Of a stretch of 19,760 bases of DNA, positions 1-7,388 are shown one piece after another. This DNA is from Streptosporangiaceae bacterium. Its GTDB lineage: Bacteria; Actinomycetota; Actinomycetes; Streptosporangiales; Streptosporangiaceae. The notes beneath the pieces are model-generated. The model ran no database searches. It was not told the DNA's origin and saw only the letters and a program-made list of their open reading frames with translations. The DNA is taken from the NCBI GenBank assembly GCA_025934635.1, contig JAICWX010000158.1, forward strand, positions 1-19,760, written 5' to 3'. Every line of letters begins with the position of its first letter. Position 1 is the stretch's first letter. Both the position numbers and the translations under genes were made by a program.

Positions 1-527
1 AGCCACACGTCGCCGATCACGCGGGCGATCGCGATGTCGTCGGCCGACGGCTGGCCGTCGTGCATGGCCCGGGTGAACATCTTTTCCATCTGCCGGGCGA
101 CCGCGTTCACCTCGGTCGCCGCGGTCGGGTCGGCGAACATGAACGCCCTGGTCATAGCCTCGGTGAGCATCGGCTCGCGCTGCATCGTCCGGGTCACCCG
201 GGAGAGCACGTGGACCATGCGGTCGTACGGCGTGTCCCCCGGGACCGGCCGCCGGTCGAGCTTCTCCTGGGTCCGCTCGAACTCCAGCACCAGCGCGGAC
301 ACCAGCAGGTGGATCTTGGACGGGAAGTAGCGGTAGAGCGTGCCGAGCGCCACGTCGGCCCGTTCGGCCACCGTCCGCATCTGCACCGCGTCGTAGCCGC
401 CCTTGGAGGCCAGCGCCAGCGTGGCGTCCAGGATCCGCTTGCGCCGCTCGCGCTGCGCCGCCGAACCGAATTCCGTGTCGCCGGTGCCGCTGAGAGTGTC
501 GCTGGTACGTGTTCTCGCTGTTGCCAT
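1..527 (-). CDS. kstR: KstR-type TetR-family repressor (3' end outside window)
   Basis: TetR-family repressor of steroid catabolism genes; its ligands in the family are steroid CoA thioesters. Translating leftward from ATG 527 gives about 175 residues before the window edge. An N-terminal helix-turn-helix domain (roughly residues 24-75) includes RERRKRILDATLALASKGGY and TLYRYFPSKIHLLVSAL, followed by ligand-domain helices with REPMLTEAMTRAFMFADP and IARVIGDVW. From memory these segments match Mycobacterium tuberculosis KstR nearly word for word, far beyond generic TetR similarity. An AAGGGA ribosome site lies just before the ATG. The gene diverges from a fadE34-like gene, as kstR and fadE34 do in M. 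tuberculosis, and a KstR-type operator lies between them, which implies autoregulation. The C-terminus is not visible. Confidence 0.9.
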   Translation of the reverse strand, partial: MATARTRTSDTLSGTGDTEFGSAAQRERRKRILDATLALASKGGYDAVQMRTVAERADVALGTLYRYFPSKIHLLVSALVLEFERTQEKLDRRPVPGDTPYDRMVHVLSRVTRTMQREPMLTEAMTRAFMFADPTAATEVNAVARQMEKMFTRAMHDGQPSADDIAIARVIGDVW

Positions 528-611
528 GGAGATCCCTTGCCGTGTCCGTCCGCCACAAGAATACCAAGCGCACCGCCGGTGATTACCCTGGCCGGCCTGG
601 CCGCCTACAGG

Positions 612-625
612 TGGAACGTGTTCTA
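612..625. promoter_or_regulatory. KstR operator
   Basis: The 14-mer TGGAACGTGTTCTA fits the published KstR consensus TnnAACnnGTTnnA at every fixed position. It lies between the divergent kstR and fadE34-like genes, 30 nt before the GTG at 655 and 85 nt from the kstR ATG, so one bound dimer could repress both directions. An AT-richer stretch (about 623-637) follows and probably holds the rightward -10, but I cannot place that element with confidence. Confidence 0.85.
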
Positions 626-654
626 ATTCTGACTATACGAGCGAAAGGGGAATT

Positions 655-2484
655 GTGCCGATCGCGATGACGCAGGAGCAGCGGGCCCTGCAGGAGTCGC
701 TGCGCGACTGGGCTAAGCACGCGAGCCCGGTCACCCTGGTCCGGGCGGGCGAAACGGCCGCGCTCCCCCCGGGCCTGGCCGAGCTCGGCGTCTTCGACAT
801 CCCGCGCGACGGCACGATGACCGACCTAGCCGCCGCCCTCGAAGAACTAGCTGCCGCCCTGACCCCCGGCCCGGTACTCCCCGCACTGCTAGCGGCCGTC
901 CTGCAAGAACCGCGGGCCACCGTGGCCCTCACCCCCGGCACCCTCCAGGCCACAGAAAACCCCGACGGCACCCTGCGCGTCAGCGGCCTGACGGACCCCC
1001 TGCTCCCCTCCGGACCGAACCTCCTCACCTCCGCCGCCACCGCCGACGGTGACGCCTGGATACTCCTCGGCCAGGACCGGCCAGGCGTCACCGTCTCCCC
1101 GCTCACCCCGCTCGACTTCTCCCGCGAGCTGGCCACGATCCGCCTCGACGACGTGATCATCACCCGGCAAGACCGGCGCCCCGCCCTGACCACCGACCGC
1201 GTCCGCGACCTGGCCGCCACCCTGTTCGCGGCCGAGGCCGCCGGGGTGGCCGCCTGGTGCGCCGGCACGGCCGCCGCCTACGCGAAGACCCGCCGCCAGT
1301 TCGGCCGCCTGCTCGGGGAGTTCCAGGCGGTCAAGCACCTGTGCGCCACCATGGCCTGCCGGGCCGAACGCGCCGCCGCCCTGGCCGGGGGCGCCGCCCG
1401 CACCGCCGACGAGGACCCCGGCGGACACCCGCTGGCCGCCGCGGCGGCCGCCGCCCTGGCCGTCGACGACGCGGTGGAGAACGCCAAGGACTGCATCCAG
1501 GTCCTCGGCGGCATCGGCTTCACCTGGGAACACGACGCCCACCTGTACCTGCGCCGCGCCCTGGCCCTGCGCCACCTCCTCGGCCGCACCCGCCCCTGGC
1601 TGACCCGCACCGCCACCCTGGCCCGCACGGCTACCCTCCGCACAGGGCCGCCCGCCCCCGAGCCGGAGCCGGCACCGGAATACCAGGGCATCGCCGCCTG
1701 GGCCGGCCCCGCCATCGAAAAGTACGGCACCCCCGTTCAGCAGGAGCGCTTCCTCGGCCCGACCCGGCGGGCCGAGATCACCTGGTGCCAGCTGTTCAGC
1801 GAGCCCGAAGCCGGCTCCGACCTGGCGTCGCTCCGCACCAGGGCCACCCGCACCGCCAACGGCTGGCTGCTGACCGGCCAGAAGGTCTGGACCTCGCTGG
1901 CGCACCAGGCCGACCGCGCCATCTGCCTGGCCCGCACCGACCCCGCCGTGCCCAGGCACCAGGGCATCACGTACTTCCTGGTCGACATGGCCGCGCCCGG
2001 CATCGAGATCCGCCCGCTGCGCGAGATCACCGGCCGCGAGCTGTTCAACGAGGTCTTCCTGGACGACGTGTTCGTCCCGGACGACTGCGTGCTCGGCGCC
2101 CCCGGCGACGGCTGGCGGATCGCCCGCTCCACCCTCGCGTCAGAGCGGGTCGCCATCGGCGCCGGATCCGACCTCACCCAGCTGCTCGCCGTCACCAGTT
2201 CCGACCCAGAATTCACCGAACGGGCAGGCTTCCACGTGGCCACCGCCCACGCACTCGCCCTCCTCGGCGAACGCGAAACCCACCCCGCCATCCGCAAGCT
2301 GCTCGGCACCGAGCATCGCCAGGCGGTCGCCGAGACCGCGCTGCAGCGCCTCGGCCCGGCCGGCGCCGCCGAGACCGAGGCCAGCCAGGAGTTCCTGCTC
2401 ACCCGCTGCCTGTCCATCGCGGGCGGCACCACCCAGATCCTCCTCTCCCAGATCGCCGAAAGGGTCCTTGGACTGCCCCGATGA
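655..2484 (+). CDS. fadE34: FadE34-like fused acyl-CoA dehydrogenase (ChsE3 type)
   Basis: Predicted flavoprotein acyl-CoA dehydrogenase made of two fused ACAD halves, the architecture of FadE34/ChsE3, which acts on the C5 steroid side chain. Half one (residues 1-320) has the C-terminal helical signature RRQFGRLLGEFQAVKHLCA and VLGGIGFTWEHD. Half two (343-609) has CQLFSEPEAGSDLASLRTRA, GQKVWTSLAHQADRA, NEVFLDDVFVP and SIAGGTTQILLSQIAERVLGLPR. A proline/glutamate-rich linker (332-343) replaces the usual N-terminal helices of the second half, so the protein has 609 residues against about 710 in M. tuberculosis FadE34 (length from memory). GTG 655 follows AAAGGGG and gives the expected PIAMTQEQ start. 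Adjacency to kstR supports orthology. Its stop overlaps the next ATG (ATGA), indicating translational coupling. Confidence 0.85.
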   Translation: MPIAMTQEQRALQESLRDWAKHASPVTLVRAGETAALPPGLAELGVFDIPRDGTMTDLAAALEELAAALTPGPVLPALLAAVLQEPRATVALTPGTLQATENPDGTLRVSGLTDPLLPSGPNLLTSAATADGDAWILLGQDRPGVTVSPLTPLDFSRELATIRLDDVIITRQDRRPALTTDRVRDLAATLFAAEAAGVAAWCAGTAAAYAKTRRQFGRLLGEFQAVKHLCATMACRAERAAALAGGAARTADEDPGGHPLAAAAAAALAVDDAVENAKDCIQVLGGIGFTWEHDAHLYLRRALALRHLLGRTRPWLTRTATLARTATLRTGPPAPEPEPAPEYQGIAAWAGPAIEKYGTPVQQERFLGPTRRAEITWCQLFSEPEAGSDLASLRTRATRTANGWLLTGQKVWTSLAHQADRAICLARTDPAVPRHQGITYFLVDMAAPGIEIRPLREITGRELFNEVFLDDVFVPDDCVLGAPGDGWRIARSTLASERVAIGAGSDLTQLLAVTSSDPEFTERAGFHVATAHALALLGERETHPAIRKLLGTEHRQAVAETALQRLGPAGAAETEASQEFLLTRCLSIAGGTTQILLSQIAERVLGLPR

Positions 2485-3404
2485 TGGACTTCACCCCCAG
2501 CGAATCCCAGCAGGCAGTAGCCGGCCTGGCCGCCGAGGTACTCACGGCGGCCGACCCCTGGAAGGAACTTGCCAAGGCCGGCCTGCTGTCCCTGGACGTT
2601 CTCGATACCACCACCCTGCTCACCGAGATCGGCCGCCGCGCCCCCCAGCTCGCCATGAAAGCCCTGGCCACGGTCATGACCGGTGCCTTGCCGGTCAACC
2701 GCTGGGGCAGCGACCAGGTCAAGGACGAGCTCCTGCCCGGAGTGGCTTCCGGAGAGCTGATCCTGACCGCCGCGATCCGCGAAGCGCCGCTGGCCGAGGA
2801 GGCGGCCCGCATCCTCATCCCGGTCCCCGCCGGAGTGGCCCTCGCGGACCCCGGCTCCGATGACATCACCCTGACCCGCCTGCCCACCTCGAGCGGCTAT
2901 CCCGCGTTCATCGTCCACCTGACCGGCCCATCCGTGAACTCCATGCTCGGCGGCCCCGACTGCCTGGCCGACCTGCGGCACCTGGCCGTGGCCGGGGCGT
3001 GCGCCCTCATCGACGGCGCCGTGGCCGGGGCGCTGGCGCTGACCCGGGACCACGTCGCGACCCGGCAGCAGTTCGGCCGTCCGCTGGCCGCCTTCCAGGC
3101 CGTCTCCCAGCAGGTCGCCGAGGTCTACATCGCGTCCCGGACCATGCACCTGGCCACGCTGTCGGCCTGCTGGCGGCTGAGCGAAGGCCGCGACCCGGGC
3201 GCCGACCTCGCGGTCGCCGGGTACTGGTGCGCCCAGCAGGCCAGCCAGGCCGTTCGGCGCTGTCATCACTTGCACGGCGGGCTCGGAATGGACGTGACCT
3301 ATCCCTTGCACCGGTTTTCCGCCCTGGTCATGGACTTGACCAGGTACCTCGGCGGCGCGGAGTACCAGCTGGAGCGCAATGCGGGAGAGTGTCATGTTCA
3401 TTGA
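2481..3404 (+). CDS. fadE28: Acyl-CoA dehydrogenase FadE28 (ChsE1), small subunit
   Basis: One subunit of the heteromeric FadE28-FadE29 acyl-CoA dehydrogenase, which in mycobacteria desaturates the C3 propionyl side chain of 3-oxo-4-pregnene-20-carboxyl-CoA. Translation from ATG 2481 (ATGA overlap with the preceding stop; ATG 2484 is an alternative) gives 307 residues. The C-terminal half carries the family signature: TRQQFGRPLAAFQAVSQQVA (residues 194-213), EVYIASRTM and CHHLHGGLGMDVTYPLHR. These match M. tuberculosis FadE28 from memory. It is about 30 residues shorter than that protein, with the shortfall in the middle beta domain. It overlaps fadE29 by 11 nt, so the two partner subunits are probably made in balanced amounts. 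Expected to lie under KstR control from 612-625. Confidence 0.88.
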   Translation: MMDFTPSESQQAVAGLAAEVLTAADPWKELAKAGLLSLDVLDTTTLLTEIGRRAPQLAMKALATVMTGALPVNRWGSDQVKDELLPGVASGELILTAAIREAPLAEEAARILIPVPAGVALADPGSDDITLTRLPTSSGYPAFIVHLTGPSVNSMLGGPDCLADLRHLAVAGACALIDGAVAGALALTRDHVATRQQFGRPLAAFQAVSQQVAEVYIASRTMHLATLSACWRLSEGRDPGADLAVAGYWCAQQASQAVRRCHHLHGGLGMDVTYPLHRFSALVMDLTRYLGGAEYQLERNAGECHVH

Positions 3405-4536
3405 CCTGACCCCGGCCCAGCTCGCGCTCCGGGCCGAGCTGCGCGCCTACTTCGCCCAGCTGATGCCGCCCGCCGAGCACGCCGCGCTGCTCACCGAACG
3501 GCACGGCACCGTCTACCGTGACGTGGTGCGCCGGATGGGGCGCGACGGGTGGCTCGGGGTGGGCTGGCCGCAGCGGTTCGGCGGCCGCGGGTTCGGCCCG
3601 CTGGAGCAGCAGATCTTCGCCGACGAGGCGGCCCGCGCCGACGTCCCGCTGCCCGCCGTCACCCTGCAGACCGTCGGCCCCACCCTGCAGGAGCACGGCA
3701 CGCCCTGGCAGCAGGAGTTCTTCCTGCCGCCGATCCTGACCGGCGAGCTGCACTTCGCCATCGGCTACACCGAGCCGGAAGCCGGCACCGACCTCGCCTC
3801 GCTGCGCACCCGCGCTGTCCGCGACGGTGAGGATTACATCGTCGACGGGCAGAAGATCTTCACCACCGGCGCCCACGAGGCCGACTACATCTGGCTGGCC
3901 TGCCGGACCGATCCCGAGGCGCCCAAGCACAAGGGAATCAGCATCCTCATCGTGGACACCCGCGACCCGGGTTTCTCCTGGACCCCGATCATCACCCACG
4001 ACGGCGCCCACCACGTCAACGCGACGTACTACAGCGGCGTGCGGGTGCCGGCCCGGATGCGGGTGGGAGAGGAGAACAGCGGCTGGCGGCTGATCACCAC
4101 CCAGCTCAACCACGAGCGGGTGATGCTCGGCCCGGCCGGCCGGATCGCCGTCCTGCACGACCGCGTGCGCGCCTGGGCCGCCCAGCGGTCCCTGCTCAGC
4201 CGCCCCGACGTCCAGCGTGCCCTGGCCCGCGCGTCCGCCGTCATCCGCGTCAACGAGCTGCTCAACTGGCAAGTGGCCGCCGCCCCGGCCCTCGACGTGG
4301 CCGACGCCTCGGTCACCAAGGTCTTCACCTCCGAGCAGATCCAGGTCATCGGCGCCGAACTGGCCGAGCTGGTCGGCCGCCACGCCGACGCCGACCCCGC
4401 CACCGCGGAGCTGATGGCCTGGCTCGACGTCCAGCTCAAGCGCAACATCGTGCTGACCTTCGGCGGCGGCGTCAACGAAGTCCAGCGCGAGCTCATCGCC
4501 ATGGCCGGCCTCGGCCTCCCGCGGGCGCCCCGGTGA
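3394..4536 (+). CDS. fadE29: Acyl-CoA dehydrogenase FadE29 (ChsE2), large subunit
   Basis: Partner of FadE28 in the alpha2beta2 dehydrogenase for the three-carbon steroid side chain. The 380 residues align throughout with M. tuberculosis FadE29 (387 aa, from memory): MFIDLTPAQ start, MGRDGWLGVGWP (48-59), EQQIFADEAARADVPLPAVT (71-90), GYTEPEAGTDLASLRTRAVR (124-143), GQKIFTTGAHEADYIWLACR (152-171) and a GGGVNEVQRELIAMAGL end. ATG 3394 is chosen over ATG 3379 because GGGAG lies at a good distance before it and it reproduces the MFIDLTP start of the family. It lies inside the end of fadE28. A 30-nt gap with a 17-bp duplication separates it from the hydratase gene. Confidence 0.93.
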   Translation: MFIDLTPAQLALRAELRAYFAQLMPPAEHAALLTERHGTVYRDVVRRMGRDGWLGVGWPQRFGGRGFGPLEQQIFADEAARADVPLPAVTLQTVGPTLQEHGTPWQQEFFLPPILTGELHFAIGYTEPEAGTDLASLRTRAVRDGEDYIVDGQKIFTTGAHEADYIWLACRTDPEAPKHKGISILIVDTRDPGFSWTPIITHDGAHHVNATYYSGVRVPARMRVGEENSGWRLITTQLNHERVMLGPAGRIAVLHDRVRAWAAQRSLLSRPDVQRALARASAVIRVNELLNWQVAAAPALDVADASVTKVFTSEQIQVIGAELAELVGRHADADPATAELMAWLDVQLKRNIVLTFGGGVNEVQRELIAMAGLGLPRAPR

Positions 4537-4541
4537 AAGGC

Positions 4542-4582
4542 GAGCAGAGATGAACGACGAGCAGAGATGAACGACGAGCAGA
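4542..4582 (+). repeat. 17-bp tandem duplication creating a mini-ORF before chsH2-chsH1
   Basis: GAGCAGAGATGAACGAC occurs at 4542-4558 and again at 4559-4575, followed by a partial third copy GAGCAGA (4576-4582). Each full copy carries an ATG. The first ATG (4550) is out of frame with the second (4567) and opens a six-codon reading frame (MNDEQR) ending at TGA 4568-4570. That stop overlaps the ATG at 4567. The duplication thus inserts a small leader ORF directly coupled to the hydratase start. Confidence 0.85.
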
Positions 4583-5835
4583 TCCGCGAGGCCGCCGCCC
4601 GCATCATCGCCGCCGGCGACAGCGAGCCCCGCGCCGCCCGCGACCCGGTGAACCTCCCGATGATCCGCAACTGGATCGAGGCGATCGATCCCGGGAGTGA
4701 CCCTGCCCCGGACACCGCCCCCCCGTCGATGATCCAGGCCTGGACCATGCCCGGCCTGCACGGCGCCCGCGCCGGCGACGACCCCATGAGCCAGATCAAC
4801 CAGGTCATGGACCAAGCCGGGTTCACCTCGGTCGTCGCCACCAACTGCGACCAGTCCTACCCGCGCTCCCTCAAGCTCGGCGAGCACCTGACCGTCCGCA
4901 CCCGGCTCCTGGACGTCACCGGTCCCAAGCGCACCGCCCTCGGCGAAGGCTGGTTCGTCACCACCCAGAGCACCTGGTTCTCCGACAACGAGCTCGTCGC
5001 CACCATGGACTTCCGCATCCTGAAGTTCAAGCCCCGCGAGTCCACCCTGCCGCAAGCCCCCACGACCACCAGCCCCAACAGCCCCATGCGACCCCTGGTC
5101 ACCCCGGACACCGCCTTCTTCTGGGCGGGCACCGCCGTCGGCGAACTCCGCATCCAGCGCTGCGCCGCTTGCGGCGCCCTGCGCCACCCGCCGGGGCCGA
5201 TGTGCCCGGCCTGCGGCCACCCCGCCGACGGCGGCTACGTGGTCGCCGCCGGGACCGGCGAGGTCTTCAGCTACGTGATCCACCATCACCCGCCGGTGCC
5301 GGGCAAGAAGCTGCCGATGGCGGTCGCGCTGGTGCAGTTGCCCGAGGGCGTGCGGATGGTCGGCGAGCTGCCCGGCGTCCGCCCGGACCGGGTGCGGATC
5401 GGGCTGCCGGTGCAGGTCGCGTTCGCCCGGGTGGACGACGACCTGACGATGCCCGCCTGGCGTCCGGCCGAGGGAATGCTCCCGGACCGGGTGATCGACG
5501 TGACCCCCACCTTCGTGATCTCCTCGGCCCTGGCCACCCGCGACTTCCAGGACGTGCACCACGACCGGGACCTCGCCGTCATGCGCGGCTCGAAGGACAT
5601 CTTCATCAACATCTTGACCACGACCGGCCTGGTCCAGCGCTACGTGTCGGCCTGGGCCCCGGACGCGGCCGTCCGCGCCGTCTCCATCCGGCTCGGCGTG
5701 CCCTGCCACGCGGGGGAGACTCTCACCCTGAGCGGCCAGGTCAGCGAGGATGACGGGGACGAGCAGGTCGTCGCCGTGACCGGCCGCTGCCGCCTCGGTG
5801 ACCACGTCACCGCCACGGTCAGGATCGCCCGGTGA
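4567..5835 (+). CDS. chsH2-chsH1: Fused enoyl-CoA hydratase ChsH2-ChsH1 (MaoC-like / DUF35 / MaoC-like)
   Basis: Hydratase for the C3 steroid side chain, here as one 422-residue chain. Residues 1-155 are the degenerate MaoC-like half of ChsH2. Residues 180-300 are its DUF35 part, with a zinc ribbon (C199, C202, C213, C216) followed by an OB fold. Residues 311-422 correspond to ChsH1 and include ALATRDFQDVHHDRD, with D326 and H331 at the positions of the catalytic D29/H34 of M. tuberculosis ChsH1. In M. tuberculosis these are two genes (Rv3542c and Rv3541c). The DUF35 part normally binds the Ltp2 aldolase, and ltp2 is the next gene, overlapping by GTGA. ATG 4567 gives a full N-terminus; the alternative ATG 4550 leads only to a six-codon frame. 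Confidence 0.92.
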   Translation: MNDEQIREAAARIIAAGDSEPRAARDPVNLPMIRNWIEAIDPGSDPAPDTAPPSMIQAWTMPGLHGARAGDDPMSQINQVMDQAGFTSVVATNCDQSYPRSLKLGEHLTVRTRLLDVTGPKRTALGEGWFVTTQSTWFSDNELVATMDFRILKFKPRESTLPQAPTTTSPNSPMRPLVTPDTAFFWAGTAVGELRIQRCAACGALRHPPGPMCPACGHPADGGYVVAAGTGEVFSYVIHHHPPVPGKKLPMAVALVQLPEGVRMVGELPGVRPDRVRIGLPVQVAFARVDDDLTMPAWRPAEGMLPDRVIDVTPTFVISSALATRDFQDVHHDRDLAVMRGSKDIFINILTTTGLVQRYVSAWAPDAAVRAVSIRLGVPCHAGETLTLSGQVSEDDGDEQVVAVTGRCRLGDHVTATVRIAR

Positions 5836-7007
5836 GCGCGTCACTGGCCGGTTCGGCCGCCATCGCCGGCATCGGCGCCACCGAGTTCTCCAAGGATTCC
5901 GGCCGCAGCGAGCTGCGGCTCGCCGCCGAGGCGGTCCGCGCCGCCCTCGACGACGCCGCGCTGGACCCGGCCGACGTGGACGGCATGGTCACGTTCACCA
6001 TGGACAGCAACGCCGAGATCGCGGTCGCGCGCGAGCTCGGCGTCCCCGCGCTGCGGTTCTTCAGCCAGATCGGCTACGGCGGCGGCGCCGCCTGCGCCAC
6101 CGTGCACCAGGCCGCGATGGCGGTCGCCACCGGGGCGGCCAGCGTGGTGGTCTGCTACCGGGCACTGAACGAGCGCTCAGGGCGCCGGTTCGGCCGGGTC
6201 GCGACGGGCGCGGTGGCCACGCCCACCACCTCCGGCGTCGACAGCGGCTGGCACTACCCGATGGGTATCGCCACGCCGGCCGCCACGGTCGCCATGATCG
6301 CCCGCCGTTACATGCACTGCTACGGTGCGACCAGCGAGGACTTCGGCCGGGTGACGGTGGCCGACCGCCGCCACGCCGCCACCAACCCGCATGCCTGGTT
6401 CTACCAGCGCCCGGTCACGCTGGCCGAGCACCAGGCCTCCCGGTGGATCGCCGAGCCGCTGCGGCTGCTCGACTGCTGCCAGGAAAGCGACGGCGCCGTC
6501 GCCGTGGTCGTCACCAGCGCGGACCGGGCCCGCAAGCTGCCGCACCCGCCCGCCGTCATCCGCGCCGCCGCCCAGGGCGCGGGCGCCGACCAGTTCACCA
6601 TGACCAGCTACTACCGTGACGAACTGACCGGCCTGCCGGAGATGGCCCTGGTCGCGGACCAGCTCTGGCGCCAGGCCGGGATGGCCCCGGCCGACATCCG
6701 GACCGCCATCCTCTATGACCACTTCACCCCCTACGTCCTCATCCAGCTGGAGGAACTCGGCTTCTGCCAGCGCGGCGAGGCCCGGCACTTCATCGCCGAC
6801 GGCGCGATCGAGCTCGACGGCCGCCTGCCGGTCAACCCGCACGGCGGCCAGCTCGGCGAGGCCTATATCCACGGCATGAACGGCATCGCCGAAGCGGTCC
6901 GCCAGGTCCGCGGCACCTCGGTCAACCAGGTCCCCGGCGACGGCCCCGTCCTGGTCACCGCCGGCACCGGCGTCCCCACCAGCGGCCTGATCCTCAGCGG
7001 CGACTGA
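5832..7007 (+). CDS. ltp2: Steroid side-chain retro-aldolase Ltp2 (thiolase superfamily)
   Basis: Thiolase-fold aldolase that, with the ChsH2 DUF35 domain, cleaves the hydroxylated side chain of 17-hydroxy-3-oxo-4-pregnene-20-carboxyl-CoA into androstenedione and propionyl-CoA. The 391-residue product matches M. tuberculosis Ltp2 (386 aa, from memory) from end to end: GIGATEFSKDSGRSELRLAA, GYGGGAACATVHQAAMAVAT, MIARRYMHCYGATSEDFG, LYDHFTPYVLIQLEELGF, HGGQLGEAYIHGMNGIAEAV and TAGTGVPTSGLIL. The GTG start at 5832 shares four bases with the stop of the fused hydratase, so the partners are translationally coupled. It is the last gene of the rightward operon and converges on a leftward membrane-protein gene. 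I see no clear hairpin terminator after it. Confidence 0.95.
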   Translation: MSASLAGSAAIAGIGATEFSKDSGRSELRLAAEAVRAALDDAALDPADVDGMVTFTMDSNAEIAVARELGVPALRFFSQIGYGGGAACATVHQAAMAVATGAASVVVCYRALNERSGRRFGRVATGAVATPTTSGVDSGWHYPMGIATPAATVAMIARRYMHCYGATSEDFGRVTVADRRHAATNPHAWFYQRPVTLAEHQASRWIAEPLRLLDCCQESDGAVAVVVTSADRARKLPHPPAVIRAAAQGAGADQFTMTSYYRDELTGLPEMALVADQLWRQAGMAPADIRTAILYDHFTPYVLIQLEELGFCQRGEARHFIADGAIELDGRLPVNPHGGQLGEAYIHGMNGIAEAVRQVRGTSVNQVPGDGPVLVTAGTGVPTSGLILSGD

Positions 7008-7388
7008 TCCGTTCCCGATCTCAGCGGGCCCCGATAGCAGCAGGGCCGCGATCACGCCGGCCGCGGCGATGATCAGGCCGAAGCCCGTCCAGACATCGCG
7101 GGCCATCGGCGGCTTGGTGGCCAGGCCGGCCGGCAGGTCCGCGATGAGCGCGTCCAGGTCGCCTTGGACCTGCGAGGCGGACACCCGGGCGACCCGCTCA
7201 TCGTGTTCACCCTCGGTCAGCCGCCCCTGCTCCAGCGCGGCCGCGAGGATGCGCATCACCTGATCACGAGCGACGGCGTGGGATGCGTGCAGCACCTCCC
7301 TACTGCCCAGGCCAGCGTCACTGTCACCCGGGCCGACGTCCCTACTGCCCAGGCCAGCGTCTCTGTCACCCGGACCCGCGGCCATCAT
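6177..7388 (-). CDS. DUF1707-domain membrane protein; open frame runs on antisense through ltp2
   Basis: Small actinobacterial membrane protein of unknown function. Residues 1-30 contain two copies of a 14-residue unit (GPGDRDAGLGSRDV). Residues 34-87 fit a DUF1707 domain (HASHAVARDQVMRILAAALE, QGRLTEGEHDERVARV, DLDALIADLP). Residues 101-119 are a single membrane helix. Proteins of this type usually end soon after the helix. Here no in-frame stop occurs, and the frame continues from about residue 127 through 830 nt antisense to ltp2, where the residues simply mirror ltp2 codons. A one-base shift near 7019-7030 would bring in a TGA straight after the helix. The true 3' end is therefore uncertain; the supported part is 7008-7388. 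ATG 7388 overlaps the preceding stop (ATGA). Confidence 0.5.
   Translation of the reverse strand: MMAAGPGDRDAGLGSRDVGPGDSDAGLGSREVLHASHAVARDQVMRILAAALEQGRLTEGEHDERVARVSASQVQGDLDALIADLPAGLATKPPMARDVWTGFGLIIAAAGVIAALLLSGPAEIGNGSVAAEDQAAGGDAGAGGDQDGAVAGDLVDRGAADLADRFGDAVHAVDIGLAELAAVRVDRQAAVELDRAVGDEVPGLAALAEAEFLQLDEDVGGEVVIEDGGPDVGRGHPGLAPELVRDQGHLRQAGQFVTVVAGHGELVGARALGGGADDGGRVRQLAGPVRAGDDHGDGAVAFLAAVEQPQRLGDPPGGLVLGQRDRALVEPGMRVGGGVAAVGHRHPAEVLAGRTVAVHVTAGDHGDRGGRRGDTHRVVPAAVDAGGGGRGHRARRDPAEPAP
7297..7380 (-). repeat. 42-bp tandem duplication, two copies, in phase
   Basis: Two adjacent 42-bp units (7297-7338 and 7339-7380) share the segment TCCCTACTGCCCAGGCCAGC and differ at only a few bases. 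They encode the duplicated 14-residue acidic/glycine unit at the N-terminus of the DUF1707 protein. The length is a multiple of three, so the frame is kept. Confidence 0.9.

Noticed and set aside
3328..5844. 838-codon open frame on the minus strand opposite fadE29 and chsH2-chsH1
   Set aside because: It mirrors the codons of clearly homologous plus-strand genes; the residues are Gly/Asp/Val-rich without domains. Long antisense frames are expected at this GC content.
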